Below, piece by piece: positions 41,659-49,829 of a stretch of DNA of 64,000 nt; position 1 is the first letter of the stretch, and every line of letters begins with the position of its first letter. The stretch lies in NCBI GenBank assembly GCA_040079635.1, contig JBEBJY010000007.1, positions 21,994 to 85,993 on the forward strand. Reading direction: 5' to 3'. Made by a program: the position numbers and the translations under genes. The notes under the pieces were generated by a model. That model was given only the letters and a program-made list of their open reading frames with translations. It did not search any database and was not told the origin of the DNA. Origin of the DNA: Aalborgiella sp040079635 (GTDB taxonomy: Bacteria > Pseudomonadota > Gammaproteobacteria > Burkholderiales > Burkholderiaceae_C).

Positions 41659-42828
41659 TTACCCTTGCATGAGTTTAGCGAAACGGCCACCGTGACGTGA
41701 ATGTTCCGCCAAAACTTTAATCAACACGACAAGCGCTGGGCCTAAGAACAGTCCCCAAACGCCCCAAAGTGCGCCCCAAAATACCAAACCTATGAAGACG
41801 GCCGCTGAATTCATTTTCGCTGCACGCCCTTGTAGCCATGCTGTGCCAAACGTGCCGATCAGCGTGGACAGTATGACCAAGAATATGGCCATGCCAGCCG
41901 CCATGCTCATGGTTTCGTGTACCAAAAAAGTCTCTGCTGCGCCTAAAACCGTAAGTACGGTCATACCTAGATAGGGTACGAGGTGCAGAACACCTGCCGC
42001 GACGCCCCAGCCGGCTGCATCAGGTAAGTTAGCCAGTTTGAAAGCAATCCATACGCAGATGCCGATCAATACATTGGTGACAAGTAGAACAGCGCAATAC
42101 ATGCGAATTTGCCGAGCCGCTTCAAGCATGGCGCGTTTTGCATGGTCATGTGCCAGTGGTGTGTAGCTCCATAGATTCAAAAACTTTTCAGTCAAAGGCT
42201 TGCCACCTGTCAGCACAAAAAAGGCAATGAAAAGAATAATGCTGAGGTTAGCCGTGAATCCGAGCAGAACGGTTGACCCGCTCATCGCCGTTTCACGCAA
42301 GGCAACCGTTGCTCCGGTCGTAATATTGTTGTTGGGTTGAGGCGTCAGCGTTTGGTTTGGTGGGGTGACGGCAGCGGTGCGGCGGCTAGACCGCAGGGGC
42401 TTGCCAGCAACCAATCTGTCGGCTGCGTTGTCCAGCTCGTGCAAGGCAACGCGGGCGCGGCTTAAAACGCTGTCCACGCCAGGCTCTGTTTCTGCCACTT
42501 GTTGCGCCACCATACTGATCATGTCAGGCGCCCGCTCAATAACGCGCACAAACTGCCCGCCAAAGGCCATGACGCCCAAAGCAAGTACGCCAATCACCAT
42601 CAGCAGCGTTAATGTCGTAGCAACCACCACACTGCGCAACCAGTGTGTGAGTCGTATCGTCAACGGCATGACTAAGATGGCCAACATCAAACCAGCAGTT
42701 AAAGGGATGAGAAAGCTTTGTCCCCACCAAAGCGCGACGATAACGGCCAGCGTAGCCGTGACTGTCGCGGCCGTACTTGAGCGAGTGTATGGTGCCGGTT
42801 GCTGTGTTGAGTGTATGGGTGTTGTCAT
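41659..42828 (-). CDS. AI-2E family transporter (PerM/TqsA-like)
   Basis: This 389-residue inner-membrane protein belongs to the AI-2E transporter (UPF0118) family. Two transmembrane pairs lie at the N-terminus (TATLAVIVALWWGQSFLIPLTAGLMLAILVMP), then a periplasmic or cytoplasmic helical insert (about 95-190), then FVLTGGKPLTEKFLNLW and five or six further segments with VLHLVPYLGMTVLTVLGAAE and GLFLGPALVVLIKVL. Members export small molecules or act as Na+/H+ antiporters; the substrate is unknown. The insert contains an unusual PPNQTLTPQPNNN stretch that may be disordered. Confidence 0.9.
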   Translation of the reverse strand: MTTPIHSTQQPAPYTRSSTAATVTATLAVIVALWWGQSFLIPLTAGLMLAILVMPLTIRLTHWLRSVVVATTLTLLMVIGVLALGVMAFGGQFVRVIERAPDMISMVAQQVAETEPGVDSVLSRARVALHELDNAADRLVAGKPLRSSRRTAAVTPPNQTLTPQPNNNITTGATVALRETAMSGSTVLLGFTANLSIILFIAFFVLTGGKPLTEKFLNLWSYTPLAHDHAKRAMLEAARQIRMYCAVLLVTNVLIGICVWIAFKLANLPDAAGWGVAAGVLHLVPYLGMTVLTVLGAAETFLVHETMSMAAGMAIFLVILSTLIGTFGTAWLQGRAAKMNSAAVFIGLVFWGALWGVWGLFLGPALVVLIKVLAEHSRHGGRFAKLMQG

Positions 42829-43036
42829 AAATTATTTTATTATTTTTGATCCAAATTGTCTTGCTGCAACGGTATCCGATACGCTCACCGATTGCTGTAC
42901 GGTGCCGCACACAAAGAACTACTTTTATATATCTGCGCTATGTTCGCTAACGCACGGTCAAGTCTGCTCAACTTCTTTATTCTGAAATTACGCCATACAT
43001 TTAGCTATATACCCATGGCAATATTTCTGGCTCAAA

Positions 43037-43069
43037 GTGAACAGCAGTTTGCTGCTCACACTATTTTTT
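43037..43069 (+). terminator. Intrinsic terminator upstream of the collagen-like gene
   Basis: GTGAACAGCA (43037-43046) pairs with TGCTGCTCAC (43050-43059) with one mismatch, followed by ACTA and TTTTTT. It stands only 20 bases before the ATG at 43090 with no gene directly upstream on this strand, so it may end a small RNA or attenuate the downstream gene. Confidence 0.6.
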
Positions 43070-43089
43070 AAATTTTAAAAGGATTCGTT

Positions 43090-43398
43090 ATGAATAAGTA
43101 TTTATTAGCTGCAGCAATGATAGCGGCATTCGGTTTGACAGCATGCGACAGGCCCACGGTCATCATGCCGACAACGCCAGTCGTCGTGCCTGGACCAGCG
43201 GGGCCGCAAGGTGCAACTGGTAGTCAGGGCGCAGATGGCAATACAGGCAATACTGGTAGCACAGGTGCGACAGGTGCGACAGGTGCGACAGGTAGCCAAG
43301 GCAATCAGGGTAACGATGGCACCAAGGGCGATACAGGTAAAACTGGCGGTGGGACTGCCATCATTGTTGTGCCAGCCGAAACGCCACCAGCAAAATAA
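43090..43398 (+). CDS. Small collagen-like repeat lipoprotein
   Basis: This 102-residue protein has a lipoprotein signal ending LTAC (Cys19), a short Thr/Pro/Val-rich spacer and about 16 consecutive Gly-X-Y triplets (from GPAGPQGATGSQGADG to GTKGDTGKTGGG). A hydrophobic C-terminal stretch (TAIIVVPAETPPAK) follows. GXY repeats with G-A-T and G-D-T triplets form stable triple helices in bacterial collagen-like proteins. An AAAAGGA ribosome binding site is present. It may be a trimeric surface rod, or a substrate for phase-variable length change, because three identical 9-base units occur at 43261-43287. Confidence 0.85.
   Translation: MNKYLLAAAMIAAFGLTACDRPTVIMPTTPVVVPGPAGPQGATGSQGADGNTGNTGSTGATGATGATGSQGNQGNDGTKGDTGKTGGGTAIIVVPAETPPAK
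43261..43287 (+). repeat. Tandem 9-base repeat in the collagen-like gene
   Basis: ACAGGTGCG occurs three times in a row, followed by ACAGGTAGC. Each unit encodes a Gly-Ala-Thr-type triplet (read as T-G-A), so slippage changes triplet number without a frameshift. Confidence 0.85.
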
Positions 43399-43439
43399 AT
43401 CTGCATCAGACATGACGCATCAACCTTTAGGAGAAACTT

Positions 43440-43598
43440 ATGAGCTTAGGAACCATACTGTTGATTATTTTGATCTTGATACTGGTAGGCGCATTACCAA
43501 GCTGGCCGCACAGTAAGGGTTGGGGCTATGGGCCTAGCGGTGGTATTGGGTTGATAGTGCTCATCATCGTGGTGCTGTTGGTAATGGGGCGGATTTAA
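43440..43598 (+). CDS. DUF3309-type small membrane peptide
   Basis: This 52-residue peptide starts MSLGTILLIILILILVGALP and continues SWPHSKGWGYGPSGGIGLIVLIIVVLLVMGRI. The two hydrophobic halves around a Trp/Gly-rich SWPHSxxWGYGPSGG centre are characteristic of the DUF3309 family found in many proteobacteria. TAGGAGA precedes the ATG by five bases. Function is unknown. It lies 41 bases after the collagen-like lipoprotein gene and may share its transcript; the RNase P promoter follows immediately. Confidence 0.85.
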   Translation: MSLGTILLIILILILVGALPSWPHSKGWGYGPSGGIGLIVLIIVVLLVMGRI

Positions 43599-43621
43599 CG
43601 CATATCACTTTCTAAGTTATG

Positions 43622-43649
43622 TTGCTAGACGGGCTTTGCGTGGGATAAT
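43622..43649 (+). promoter_or_regulatory. Sigma-70 type promoter of rnpB
   Basis: TTGCTA at 43622-43627 and GATAAT at 43644-43649 are separated by 16 bases, and the RNA's P1 helix starts about six bases after the -10 element. This is consistent with the expected transcript start. Confidence 0.65.
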
Positions 43650-43654
43650 GCCTT

Positions 43655-44019
43655 GTGAAGCTCGCTAGGCCGTCGCTGGTGCATACCGCAAGGACGACGT
43701 GTAAGCGTCGTGTGGGAAACCACGCACTGGAGGAACGTCCGGACTGCATAGGACAGCGTAGCAGCTAACGGCTGCCCACTGAAAAGCCTTAAGGTTATAA
43801 GGTGAGGATCAGAGCAACAGAGACGAGCCAATTTAGTTTGGGTGAAACGGGCAATCTCTACGCGCAGCAATACCAAATAGGCCATCTTTGAGGCGGTTCG
43901 CTGAGATGGCGGGTAGGTAGCACCGAGCTTTGGGGTGACCCAAAGCCAAGATGAATGACGGTCACGGCGCAACTTTCGGGTTGCACCGCACAAAATCCGG
44001 CGTATCGGCGAGCTTCACA
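43655..44019 (+). ncRNA. rnpB: RNase P RNA, bacterial class A
   Basis: This is the catalytic RNA that matures tRNA 5' ends. The ends TGTGAAGCTCGC (43654-43665) and GCGAGCTTCACA (44008-44019) pair to form P1. Conserved region I is GAGGAACGTCCGGACTGCAT, followed by AGGACAG. Further signatures are GGTGAAACGGGCAA, CGCGCAGCAATACCAAATAG, GGCGGGTAGG and AAGATGAATGACGGTCACG, the last typical of conserved region V. Length is about 365 nt, usual for betaproteobacteria. Eight T residues at 44020-44027 after the P1 stem could end transcription. Confidence 0.97.
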
Positions 44020-44049
44020 TTTTTTTTACAAAAACTAACCAGTCGATGA

Positions 44050-44096
44050 GTCTAATAGTCCATCGCTATTTTGGTGATTGACGCTAGCTATTAGAC
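44050..44096. promoter_or_regulatory. Inverted repeat upstream of the rubrerythrin gene
   Basis: GTCTAATAG (44050-44058) and CTATTAGAC (44088-44096) are perfect 9-base complements separated by 29 bases, about 100 bases before the rubrerythrin start. It may be a pair of operator half-sites or a hairpin in the leader. The binding protein is unknown. Confidence 0.4.
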
Positions 44097-44192
44097 CGAG
44101 CCCTCTATTGACGCTAAGCTATATATGTCTTTGGCAAATTCTTGCCGAAGGTCGCAACCCGATTTACCTCATTTACCCATTAGGAGATTTCC

Positions 44193-44615
44193 ATGGCAGC
44201 ACTCAAAGGCTCAAAAACGGAAGACAACTTGAAAGCCGCCTTCGCAGGCGAGTCACAGGCGAACCGTCGCTATTTGTATTTCGCGAACAAGGCTGATATC
44301 GAAGGTCAACCAGACGTGGCAGCGTTGTTTCGCTCTACCGCTGAAGGCGAAACCGGCCACGCACACGGTCACCTTGAGTGGCTTGAGCAGTGCGGCGACC
44401 CAGCCACCGGTATGCCGTTTGGCGCAACCCGTGACAATTTGAAGTCCGCAGTTGCTGGCGAAACCCATGAGTACACCGACATGTACCCAGGCATGGCCAA
44501 AACTGCGCGTACCGAAGGCCACGACGAAGTCGCTGACTGGTTTGAAACTTTGGCAAAAGCAGAGCGTTCACACGCGAATCGCTACGCCAAGGCTTTGGCT
44601 GAGTTGGTGGATTGA
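44193..44615 (+). CDS. Rubrerythrin-family diiron protein (no rubredoxin domain)
   Basis: This 140-residue four-helix-bundle protein has the carboxylate ligands expected for a diiron peroxidase: AGESQANRRYLYF, TAEGETGHAHGHLEW, AGETHEYTDMYPG and KAERSHANRYAKAL. The C-terminal rubredoxin domain of classical rubrerythrin is absent, so electrons must come from another protein. The iron-sulfur protein encoded downstream is the obvious candidate. Such proteins reduce hydrogen peroxide in the cytoplasm. A TTAGGAGA ribosome binding site lies before the ATG. An inverted repeat is found upstream at 44050-44096. Confidence 0.95.
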   Translation: MAALKGSKTEDNLKAAFAGESQANRRYLYFANKADIEGQPDVAALFRSTAEGETGHAHGHLEWLEQCGDPATGMPFGATRDNLKSAVAGETHEYTDMYPGMAKTARTEGHDEVADWFETLAKAERSHANRYAKALAELVD

Positions 44616-44735
44616 TCGAAAATTAAAATCCGATTAGTCAAAACTTGATTCTTCATTGAATTTTGTGTGTTGGGTGTTCTTGGGCTTTTAGGTTCTAAGG
44701 CGCACCCAATGCAGAATATTTAAAAGAGGCACTTT

Positions 44736-46094
44736 ATGGCAACAGAAGGCAACCTAGCCGCCCCAACCCGTCACGCGATTGACTGGCAAAACCCCGAGTA
44801 TTACAACGAAGAAGCAACCTTCCATGAAATGGAGCGCATCTTTGATATTTGCCATGGTTGCAGGCGCTGCGTGAGCTTGTGCGGTTCGTTTCCGACGCTG
44901 TTTGACCTGGTGGACGAGTCCAAAACCATGGAAGTTGATGGCGTGGATAAAAAAGACTACTGGAAAGTGGTTGACCAATGCTATATGTGCGACCTGTGCT
45001 ACCTGACCAAGTGCCCGTACGTGCCACCGCACGAGTTCAACCTAGACTTCCCGCACACCATGCTACGCGCCAAGGCTATCAAATTCAAAAAGGGTGAAGT
45101 CGGCATGGGTGAGAAGCTGCTGTCTTCTACTGATATGACGGGCTCGTTTGCAGGTATTCCTATCGTTTCGCAGCTTGTCAACGCCGTCAATAAAACCAAA
45201 CCAGCACGTGCGGTGATGGAAAAAGTATTAGGCGTAGACAAAGATGCTTGGTTGCCTGAATTCGCGGCTAAAAAATTCCGCTCAGGTGCTGCGACATCGA
45301 CTGGTCACGCCGTGGTTGATGGTGCTAAAACGCCTGGTAAAGTCGCTATTTACGCCACTTGCTATATCAACTACAACGAGCCAGGTATTGGACACGATTT
45401 GCTGAAAATCTTGGATCACAACGAGGTGCCCTACGTCATTGTCGACAAAGAATCCTGCTGTGGCATGCCTAAGCTGGAGTTGGGCGATCTTAATTCTGTC
45501 AAAAACAGCAAAGACAGCAATATTCCCGTACTAGCAAAGTACGCCAAAGACGGTTTTGCTATTTTGAGTGCTGTGCCCAGCTGCACACTGATGTTCAAGC
45601 AAGAAATCCCGCTGATGTTCCCTGGCGACACTGACGTGGCCTTGGTCAAAGAAGCCATGTGGGATCCGTTTGAATACCTGATGGCGCGCAAACGCGATGG
45701 GTTGTTGAAGGTCGATTTTCCTGTTGAACTGGGCAAAATCAGCTACCAGATTCCTTGCCACGGACGTGTCCAGCAAATTGGTAAAAAGACCGAAGAAATG
45801 CTGAAAATGGTGCCAGGCACCAGCGTACACACACATGAGCGCTGCTCAGGCCACGCGGGCACCTTTGGCGTCAAAGTAGGCACACACGACCAAGCCATGA
45901 AGATTGGGAAACCACTGTTCAAAGCCATGGCAAATCACAAAGATGGCGGACTGCCTGATGTGATCAGCTCAGATTGCCCGCTGGGCGGTCACCATATTGC
46001 TCAGGGTTTTGAGGTGAACAAATTGGCTGAAGGTCACGTTGTGCCGCAAAAACACCCGCTCACGTTGATTCGTGAGGCTTATGGATTGAAATAA
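44736..46094 (+). CDS. Fe-S oxidoreductase with two [4Fe-4S] motifs and CCG domains (GlpC/HdrD-like)
   Basis: This 452-residue protein has two ferredoxin-like motifs (Cys39, 42, 45, 49 in CHGCRRCVSLC; Cys82, 85, 88, 93 in CYMCDLCYLTKC). Two cysteine-rich CCG domains follow, with SCCGMPKLE and HERCSGHAGTFG as their signatures. It resembles the heterodisulfide reductase D / GlpC group. With rubrerythrin upstream and DUF3501 downstream it forms a common trio in proteobacteria, in which it probably delivers electrons to the diiron protein. The first gene ends 120 bases before it. Confidence 0.93.
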   Translation: MATEGNLAAPTRHAIDWQNPEYYNEEATFHEMERIFDICHGCRRCVSLCGSFPTLFDLVDESKTMEVDGVDKKDYWKVVDQCYMCDLCYLTKCPYVPPHEFNLDFPHTMLRAKAIKFKKGEVGMGEKLLSSTDMTGSFAGIPIVSQLVNAVNKTKPARAVMEKVLGVDKDAWLPEFAAKKFRSGAATSTGHAVVDGAKTPGKVAIYATCYINYNEPGIGHDLLKILDHNEVPYVIVDKESCCGMPKLELGDLNSVKNSKDSNIPVLAKYAKDGFAILSAVPSCTLMFKQEIPLMFPGDTDVALVKEAMWDPFEYLMARKRDGLLKVDFPVELGKISYQIPCHGRVQQIGKKTEEMLKMVPGTSVHTHERCSGHAGTFGVKVGTHDQAMKIGKPLFKAMANHKDGGLPDVISSDCPLGGHHIAQGFEVNKLAEGHVVPQKHPLTLIREAYGLK

Positions 46095-46139
46095 ACAAAA
46101 ATTATTGAATCAATCATTGAATTAAATCAAAGAAACACC

Positions 46140-46733
46140 ATGCAATCGACAGGAAATATCACCCCCGAAAACCTCATGACACTTGAGGCTTATACCAAGT
46201 ACCGCAAGGCAAACCGGGAGCAAATCATGGCGCACCGACAGTTGCGCTCAGTGCACTTGGGTGAGCATATCAATTTACAGTTTGAATCTGAAACGACGGT
46301 GCGTTACCAAATTCAAGAAATGCTGCGCATTGAAAAAGTGTTTGAGGAAGAGGGCATTCTGCAGGAAATCGAAGCCTACGCACCTTTGGTACCTGATGGC
46401 GGCAATTGGAAAGCCACCATGATGATTGAATACCCTGATGAGAACGAACGCCGCCGTGAACTAAAACGCTTGATCGGCGTGGAAGACCGCATGTTTGTCG
46501 AAGTCGAAGGTCATGCTCGCGTCTACGCCATTGCAGATGAAGACTTAGACCGTGAAACCGATGAGAAGACCTCAGCCGTTCATTTCGTGCGCTTTGAGTT
46601 GAATACTGCTATGCGCAAAGCCGTGTTGGCAGGAGCAGGCGTCAAGCTGGGCTGCGACCACACCAACTACCCAGCGCACACTCAAATCGAGCCAGAAGCG
46701 CTAGCGTCTTTGGCTTCTGATTTGAAGCTGTAA
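46140..46733 (+). CDS. DUF3501 family protein
   Basis: This 197-residue soluble protein matches DUF3501: LTPENLM-like opening (seen as ITPENLMTLEAYTKYR), HRQLRSVHLGEHINLQFESETTVRYQIQEMLRIEKVFEEE, LVPDGGNWKATMMIEYPD and AVHFVRFELN. Function is unknown, but genes of this family co-occur with a rubrerythrin and a CCG iron-sulfur protein, as here. It may stabilise or regulate the peroxide-reduction complex. It starts 45 bases after the Fe-S protein, so the three genes are probably one operon. Confidence 0.92.
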   Translation: MQSTGNITPENLMTLEAYTKYRKANREQIMAHRQLRSVHLGEHINLQFESETTVRYQIQEMLRIEKVFEEEGILQEIEAYAPLVPDGGNWKATMMIEYPDENERRRELKRLIGVEDRMFVEVEGHARVYAIADEDLDRETDEKTSAVHFVRFELNTAMRKAVLAGAGVKLGCDHTNYPAHTQIEPEALASLASDLKL

Positions 46734-46740
46734 ATTCATG

Positions 46741-46772
46741 AAAAAAGCCTGATTTAAAGGGTAAATCAGGCT
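46741..46772 (-). terminator. Intrinsic terminator for the reverse-strand lipoprotein gene
   Basis: AGCCTGATTTA (46746-46756) and TAAATCAGGCT (46762-46772) form a perfect 11-bp stem with a 5-base loop. On the reverse strand the stem is followed by a run of T (46746-46741), as in a rho-independent terminator. The forward operon ends eight bases away and may use it too, although without a T-tract. Confidence 0.8.
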
Positions 46773-46824
46773 CTAGCCGGCGTATTTATTTCCTAACTTG
46801 CTATAATTAATATAGCAAATTGGG
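46771..46824 (-). repeat. Dispersed ~50-bp element, copy R10 (intergenic)
   Basis: CTCTAGCCGGCGTATTTATT, TCCTAACT, then TGCTATA-N6-TATAGCA. Reverse orientation and nearly complete. It abuts the terminator hairpin and lies in the 3' untranslated region of the reverse-strand lipoprotein gene. Confidence 0.92.
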
Positions 46825-46833
46825 TTAGTAATT

Positions 46834-47205
46834 TCAGCGAACAGCTGGAACAATAATGTTGTAATAAACGTTTGCGTCGATGATCAAACCAGGTGCAGGT
46901 ACATAGTTAGATGTTGGTCCGCCGCAATAGGTTGGTGCTGAATAGGCGTTGTGGATGGGGCGCAAACTGAAATCGTACGTGCCGTAGTAATCTACCAAAT
47001 CACGGGCAACTTGCTGGCCTTGTGCAGAAAAGGCATCTAAAAATATGTCCTCAATGCAAACAGTGCCATTCCCAACGTTGAGGTTATCGACCGATAAAAA
47101 ACTGTGATCGGTCACAATAATCACATCTGAATCGCCACCGCCGCCGCAGGCACTCAGAACGGCAATGCTAGAGGCAATTAAGGCGAGTTTTAGAGATTTT
47201 TTCAT
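46834..47205 (-). CDS. Small lipoprotein of unknown function
   Basis: This 123-residue lipoprotein begins at an ATG seven bases after AAAGGA (an in-frame ATG at 47220 lacks one). The signal ends at LSAC followed by five Gly residues (GGGGDSD), a flexible linker common in outer-membrane lipoproteins. The mature part is acidic with scattered aromatic residues (DYYGTYDFSLRPIHNAYSAPTYCGGPTSNYVPAPG) and two further Cys. I do not recognise the family. Its transcript should end at the terminator at 46741-46772, after passing repeat R10. The 171 bases upstream to the decarboxylase show no further gene. Confidence 0.75.
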   Translation of the reverse strand: MKKSLKLALIASSIAVLSACGGGGDSDVIIVTDHSFLSVDNLNVGNGTVCIEDIFLDAFSAQGQQVARDLVDYYGTYDFSLRPIHNAYSAPTYCGGPTSNYVPAPGLIIDANVYYNIIVPAVR

Positions 47206-47376
47206 ACAATTCCTTTGCAAAGTCTTTGAGAAGTTAAAGCGTATTGAGAGTCTTCATCATGGCAGACTTCATATCTACCTTATGTTACTTAACGCACACT
47301 ACGCTGAAAAGTTACATAAATTCTGCTTAGAAATTGTCTGAATTTGTTACCTGAGCTTTTATTCTCTTCATTCTCT

Positions 47377-49653
47377 CTATTCTTTTACGCAATCAGCAAA
47401 ATAGTGCTTCTTGCCATCTTCGCCGTCTTCCGCTACCAAGCCGTGAATATCCGTCTCAAAGCCGGGGCATTGCGCGTTGAATTCGCGTGAAAACTTGAGG
47501 TAATCCACAATTTTCTTGTTGAAAACTTCGCCCGGAATCAACAACGGAATACCTGGTGGATAAGGCGTGACCAAACCGACTGTAATGCGTCCTTCGAGGT
47601 CATCAATCGCCACACGCTCGGTTTTGCGCTGCGCAATGTGGGCATAGGCGTCGCTGGGCTTCATGGCTGGTTTGAGGTCGCTGAGGTACATATCAGTTGT
47701 TAAACGTGCAATGTCGTACTTGGCGTACAAGGTGTGCAGGTGATGGCACAAGTCCGCCAATCCCATTTTTTCGTACTTGCGGTGCTTTTGGCAAAACTCG
47801 GGCAAGATACGCCACATGGGCTGGTTTTTGTCGTAATCGTCCTTGAACTGCTGTAGCGCCGTCAGCATGCTGTTCCAGCGGCCTTTGGTGATGCCGATGG
47901 TGAACAAGATGAAGAAGCTGTAAAGACCAGTTTTTTCAACCACCACGCCATGTTCAGCTAGGAATTTGGTGACGATGCTAGCCGGAATGCCAGTTTTGGC
48001 AAACTTACCATTCAAGTCCATACCAGGGGTGACGATGGTGGCTTTGATAGGATCCAGCATGTTGAATCCTGTCGCCATCTTGCCGAAACCATGCCAGTTA
48101 ACACCTGCCTTGGCAGATTTTGACTCACCCTTGATGATCCAATCACTCGCACGACCCATGCCTTCTTCGGCAAATTTCTCTGGCCCCCACACCTTGAACC
48201 ACCAGTCTTTGCCGTATTCTTCGTCGATTTTGCGCATGGCGCGGCGGAAGTCCAGCGCTTCTAAGATGCTTTCTTCTACCAAAGCTGTGCCGCCAGGCGG
48301 CTCCATCATGGCGGCAGCCACGTCGCAGCTGGCGATGATGCTGTATTGCGGCGACGTTGAGGTGTGCATCAGATAGGCTTCGTTGAACAAATGCCTGTCT
48401 AATTTAACGGTTTGCGAGTCTTGCACCAGCACGTGACTGGCTTGGCTGATGCCGGCCAGCAGCTTGTGGATGGACTGCGTCGCATAGACCACTGCTGATT
48501 TTGGGCGAATGCGGTTTTTACCCATTGAATGGTAGGTGCCGTAAAACGGGTGAAACGCGGCATGGGGCAGCCAAGCTTCGTCAAAATGCAGGTTTTCGAT
48601 ATAGCCGTCCAGCATGCCTTTGATAGTTTCGGTGTTGTAGAGAACGCCGTCGTAAGTGCTTTGGGTGACAGTCATCACACGGGGCTTGACTTTTTTAGCA
48701 TCCATGCCTTTTAACAAAGGATTCGCCTTGATTTTGGCTTGAATCGCCGCTGGCTCAAACTCCTCCTTGGGAATTGGCCCGATGATGCCAAAGTGATTCC
48801 GTGTCGGCTTCAAAAATACCGGAATTGCACCTGTCATGATGATGGCGTGCAAAATCGACTTGTGGCAATTGCGGTCCACCACCACCACGTCATTCGGTGC
48901 AACGGTGTGGTGCCAGACCATTTTGTTGCTGGTTGAGGTGCCGTTGGTCACAAAAAAGCAATGGTCTGCGTTGAAAATTCGAGCTGCATTCCGCTCACTC
49001 TCACCAATAGCGCCGTTGTGGTCCAGCAATTGGCCGAGTTCTTCTACCGCGTTACAAACGTCAGCGCGCAGCATGTTTTCACCATAAAACTGGTGGTACA
49101 TCTGGCCTACTGGGCTTTTCAAGAAGGCGACGCCGCCAGAATGACCAGGGCAGTGCCAGCTGTATGAGCCGTCTTCGGCGTAATCGAGCAGCGCTTTGAA
49201 GAACGGGGGTTGCACGCCTTCTAAGTAACTTTTCGCCTCGCGAATGATGTGGCGAGCCACAAACTCGGGCGTATCTTCAAACATATGAATGAAGCCATGC
49301 AGTTCACGCAAAACATCGTTAGGAATGTGGCGCGATGTTTTGGTCTCGCCATAAACGTAAATCGGCACTTCTAAATTCTTGCGACGCACTTCTTCAATGA
49401 AATGGCGTAAATTCAGCACAGCCGGATCTAAGTCGGGACCGGGGGTGAATTCATCATCATCCACCGACAAAATAAAGGCGCTAGCGCGGCTTTGCTGTTG
49501 CGCAAATTGGCTCAAATCGCCATAACTGGTGACGCCCAATACCTCAAAACCCTCGCTTTCAATGGCTTGTGCCAAGGCGCGAATACCTAAACCTGAGGTA
49601 TTTTCAGAGCGGAAATCTTCGTCAATGATGATGATAGGGAAGCGAAATTTCAT
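47377..49653 (-). CDS. Arginine/lysine/ornithine decarboxylase, fold type I PLP enzyme
   Basis: This 758-residue enzyme is an inducible-type amino-acid decarboxylase. It has an N-terminal receiver-like wing domain (about 1-130; PIIIIDEDFRSENTSGLGIRAL), a PLP domain with Asp358 in HFDEAW and the PLP Lys397 in TQSIHKLLAGISQASH, and a C-terminal domain ending near GLVTPYPPGIPLLIPGE. CPGHSGGVAFLKSPVG is also a family mark. Arginine, lysine and ornithine specificity cannot be told apart from sequence by eye. It makes a diamine or agmatine, for polyamine synthesis or acid resistance. It is monocistronic. Confidence 0.93.
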   Translation of the reverse strand: MKFRFPIIIIDEDFRSENTSGLGIRALAQAIESEGFEVLGVTSYGDLSQFAQQQSRASAFILSVDDDEFTPGPDLDPAVLNLRHFIEEVRRKNLEVPIYVYGETKTSRHIPNDVLRELHGFIHMFEDTPEFVARHIIREAKSYLEGVQPPFFKALLDYAEDGSYSWHCPGHSGGVAFLKSPVGQMYHQFYGENMLRADVCNAVEELGQLLDHNGAIGESERNAARIFNADHCFFVTNGTSTSNKMVWHHTVAPNDVVVVDRNCHKSILHAIIMTGAIPVFLKPTRNHFGIIGPIPKEEFEPAAIQAKIKANPLLKGMDAKKVKPRVMTVTQSTYDGVLYNTETIKGMLDGYIENLHFDEAWLPHAAFHPFYGTYHSMGKNRIRPKSAVVYATQSIHKLLAGISQASHVLVQDSQTVKLDRHLFNEAYLMHTSTSPQYSIIASCDVAAAMMEPPGGTALVEESILEALDFRRAMRKIDEEYGKDWWFKVWGPEKFAEEGMGRASDWIIKGESKSAKAGVNWHGFGKMATGFNMLDPIKATIVTPGMDLNGKFAKTGIPASIVTKFLAEHGVVVEKTGLYSFFILFTIGITKGRWNSMLTALQQFKDDYDKNQPMWRILPEFCQKHRKYEKMGLADLCHHLHTLYAKYDIARLTTDMYLSDLKPAMKPSDAYAHIAQRKTERVAIDDLEGRITVGLVTPYPPGIPLLIPGEVFNKKIVDYLKFSREFNAQCPGFETDIHGLVAEDGEDGKKHYFADCVKE

Positions 49654-49829
49654 GGCGGTGCGTTAAATGGCGTTAAAAGTTAAAAATCAAAATAAATCAC
49701 AAGAATTCAGAGAATAGGCAAGAAGTGTAAGGAAATATTGAGTCACATCGTGCATATGGGCGGTAATGGAGGCATGATTCAGTCAAAATGTGGCTTAGAT
49801 GTGGTTATGGTTACACAAAAAGGGGCTTT

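Noticed and set aside
43201..43340. CRISPR-like or minisatellite array
   Set aside because: The short repeats are Gly-X-Y codons of a collagen-like protein; there are no spacers or cas genes.
43625..43993. Reverse-strand open frame of about 120 codons
   Set aside because: It lies entirely across the RNase P RNA, whose structure explains the sequence.
45345..45375. Resemblance to the dispersed repeat inside the Fe-S oxidoreductase gene
   Set aside because: GCTATTTACGCC and GCTATATC look similar, but the encoded VAIYATCYINYNEPGIG belongs to the conserved family sequence and the core GCCGGC is missing.
47966..48376. Forward open frame within the decarboxylase gene
   Set aside because: It is antisense to a well-supported PLP enzyme and shows no domain or ribosome binding site.
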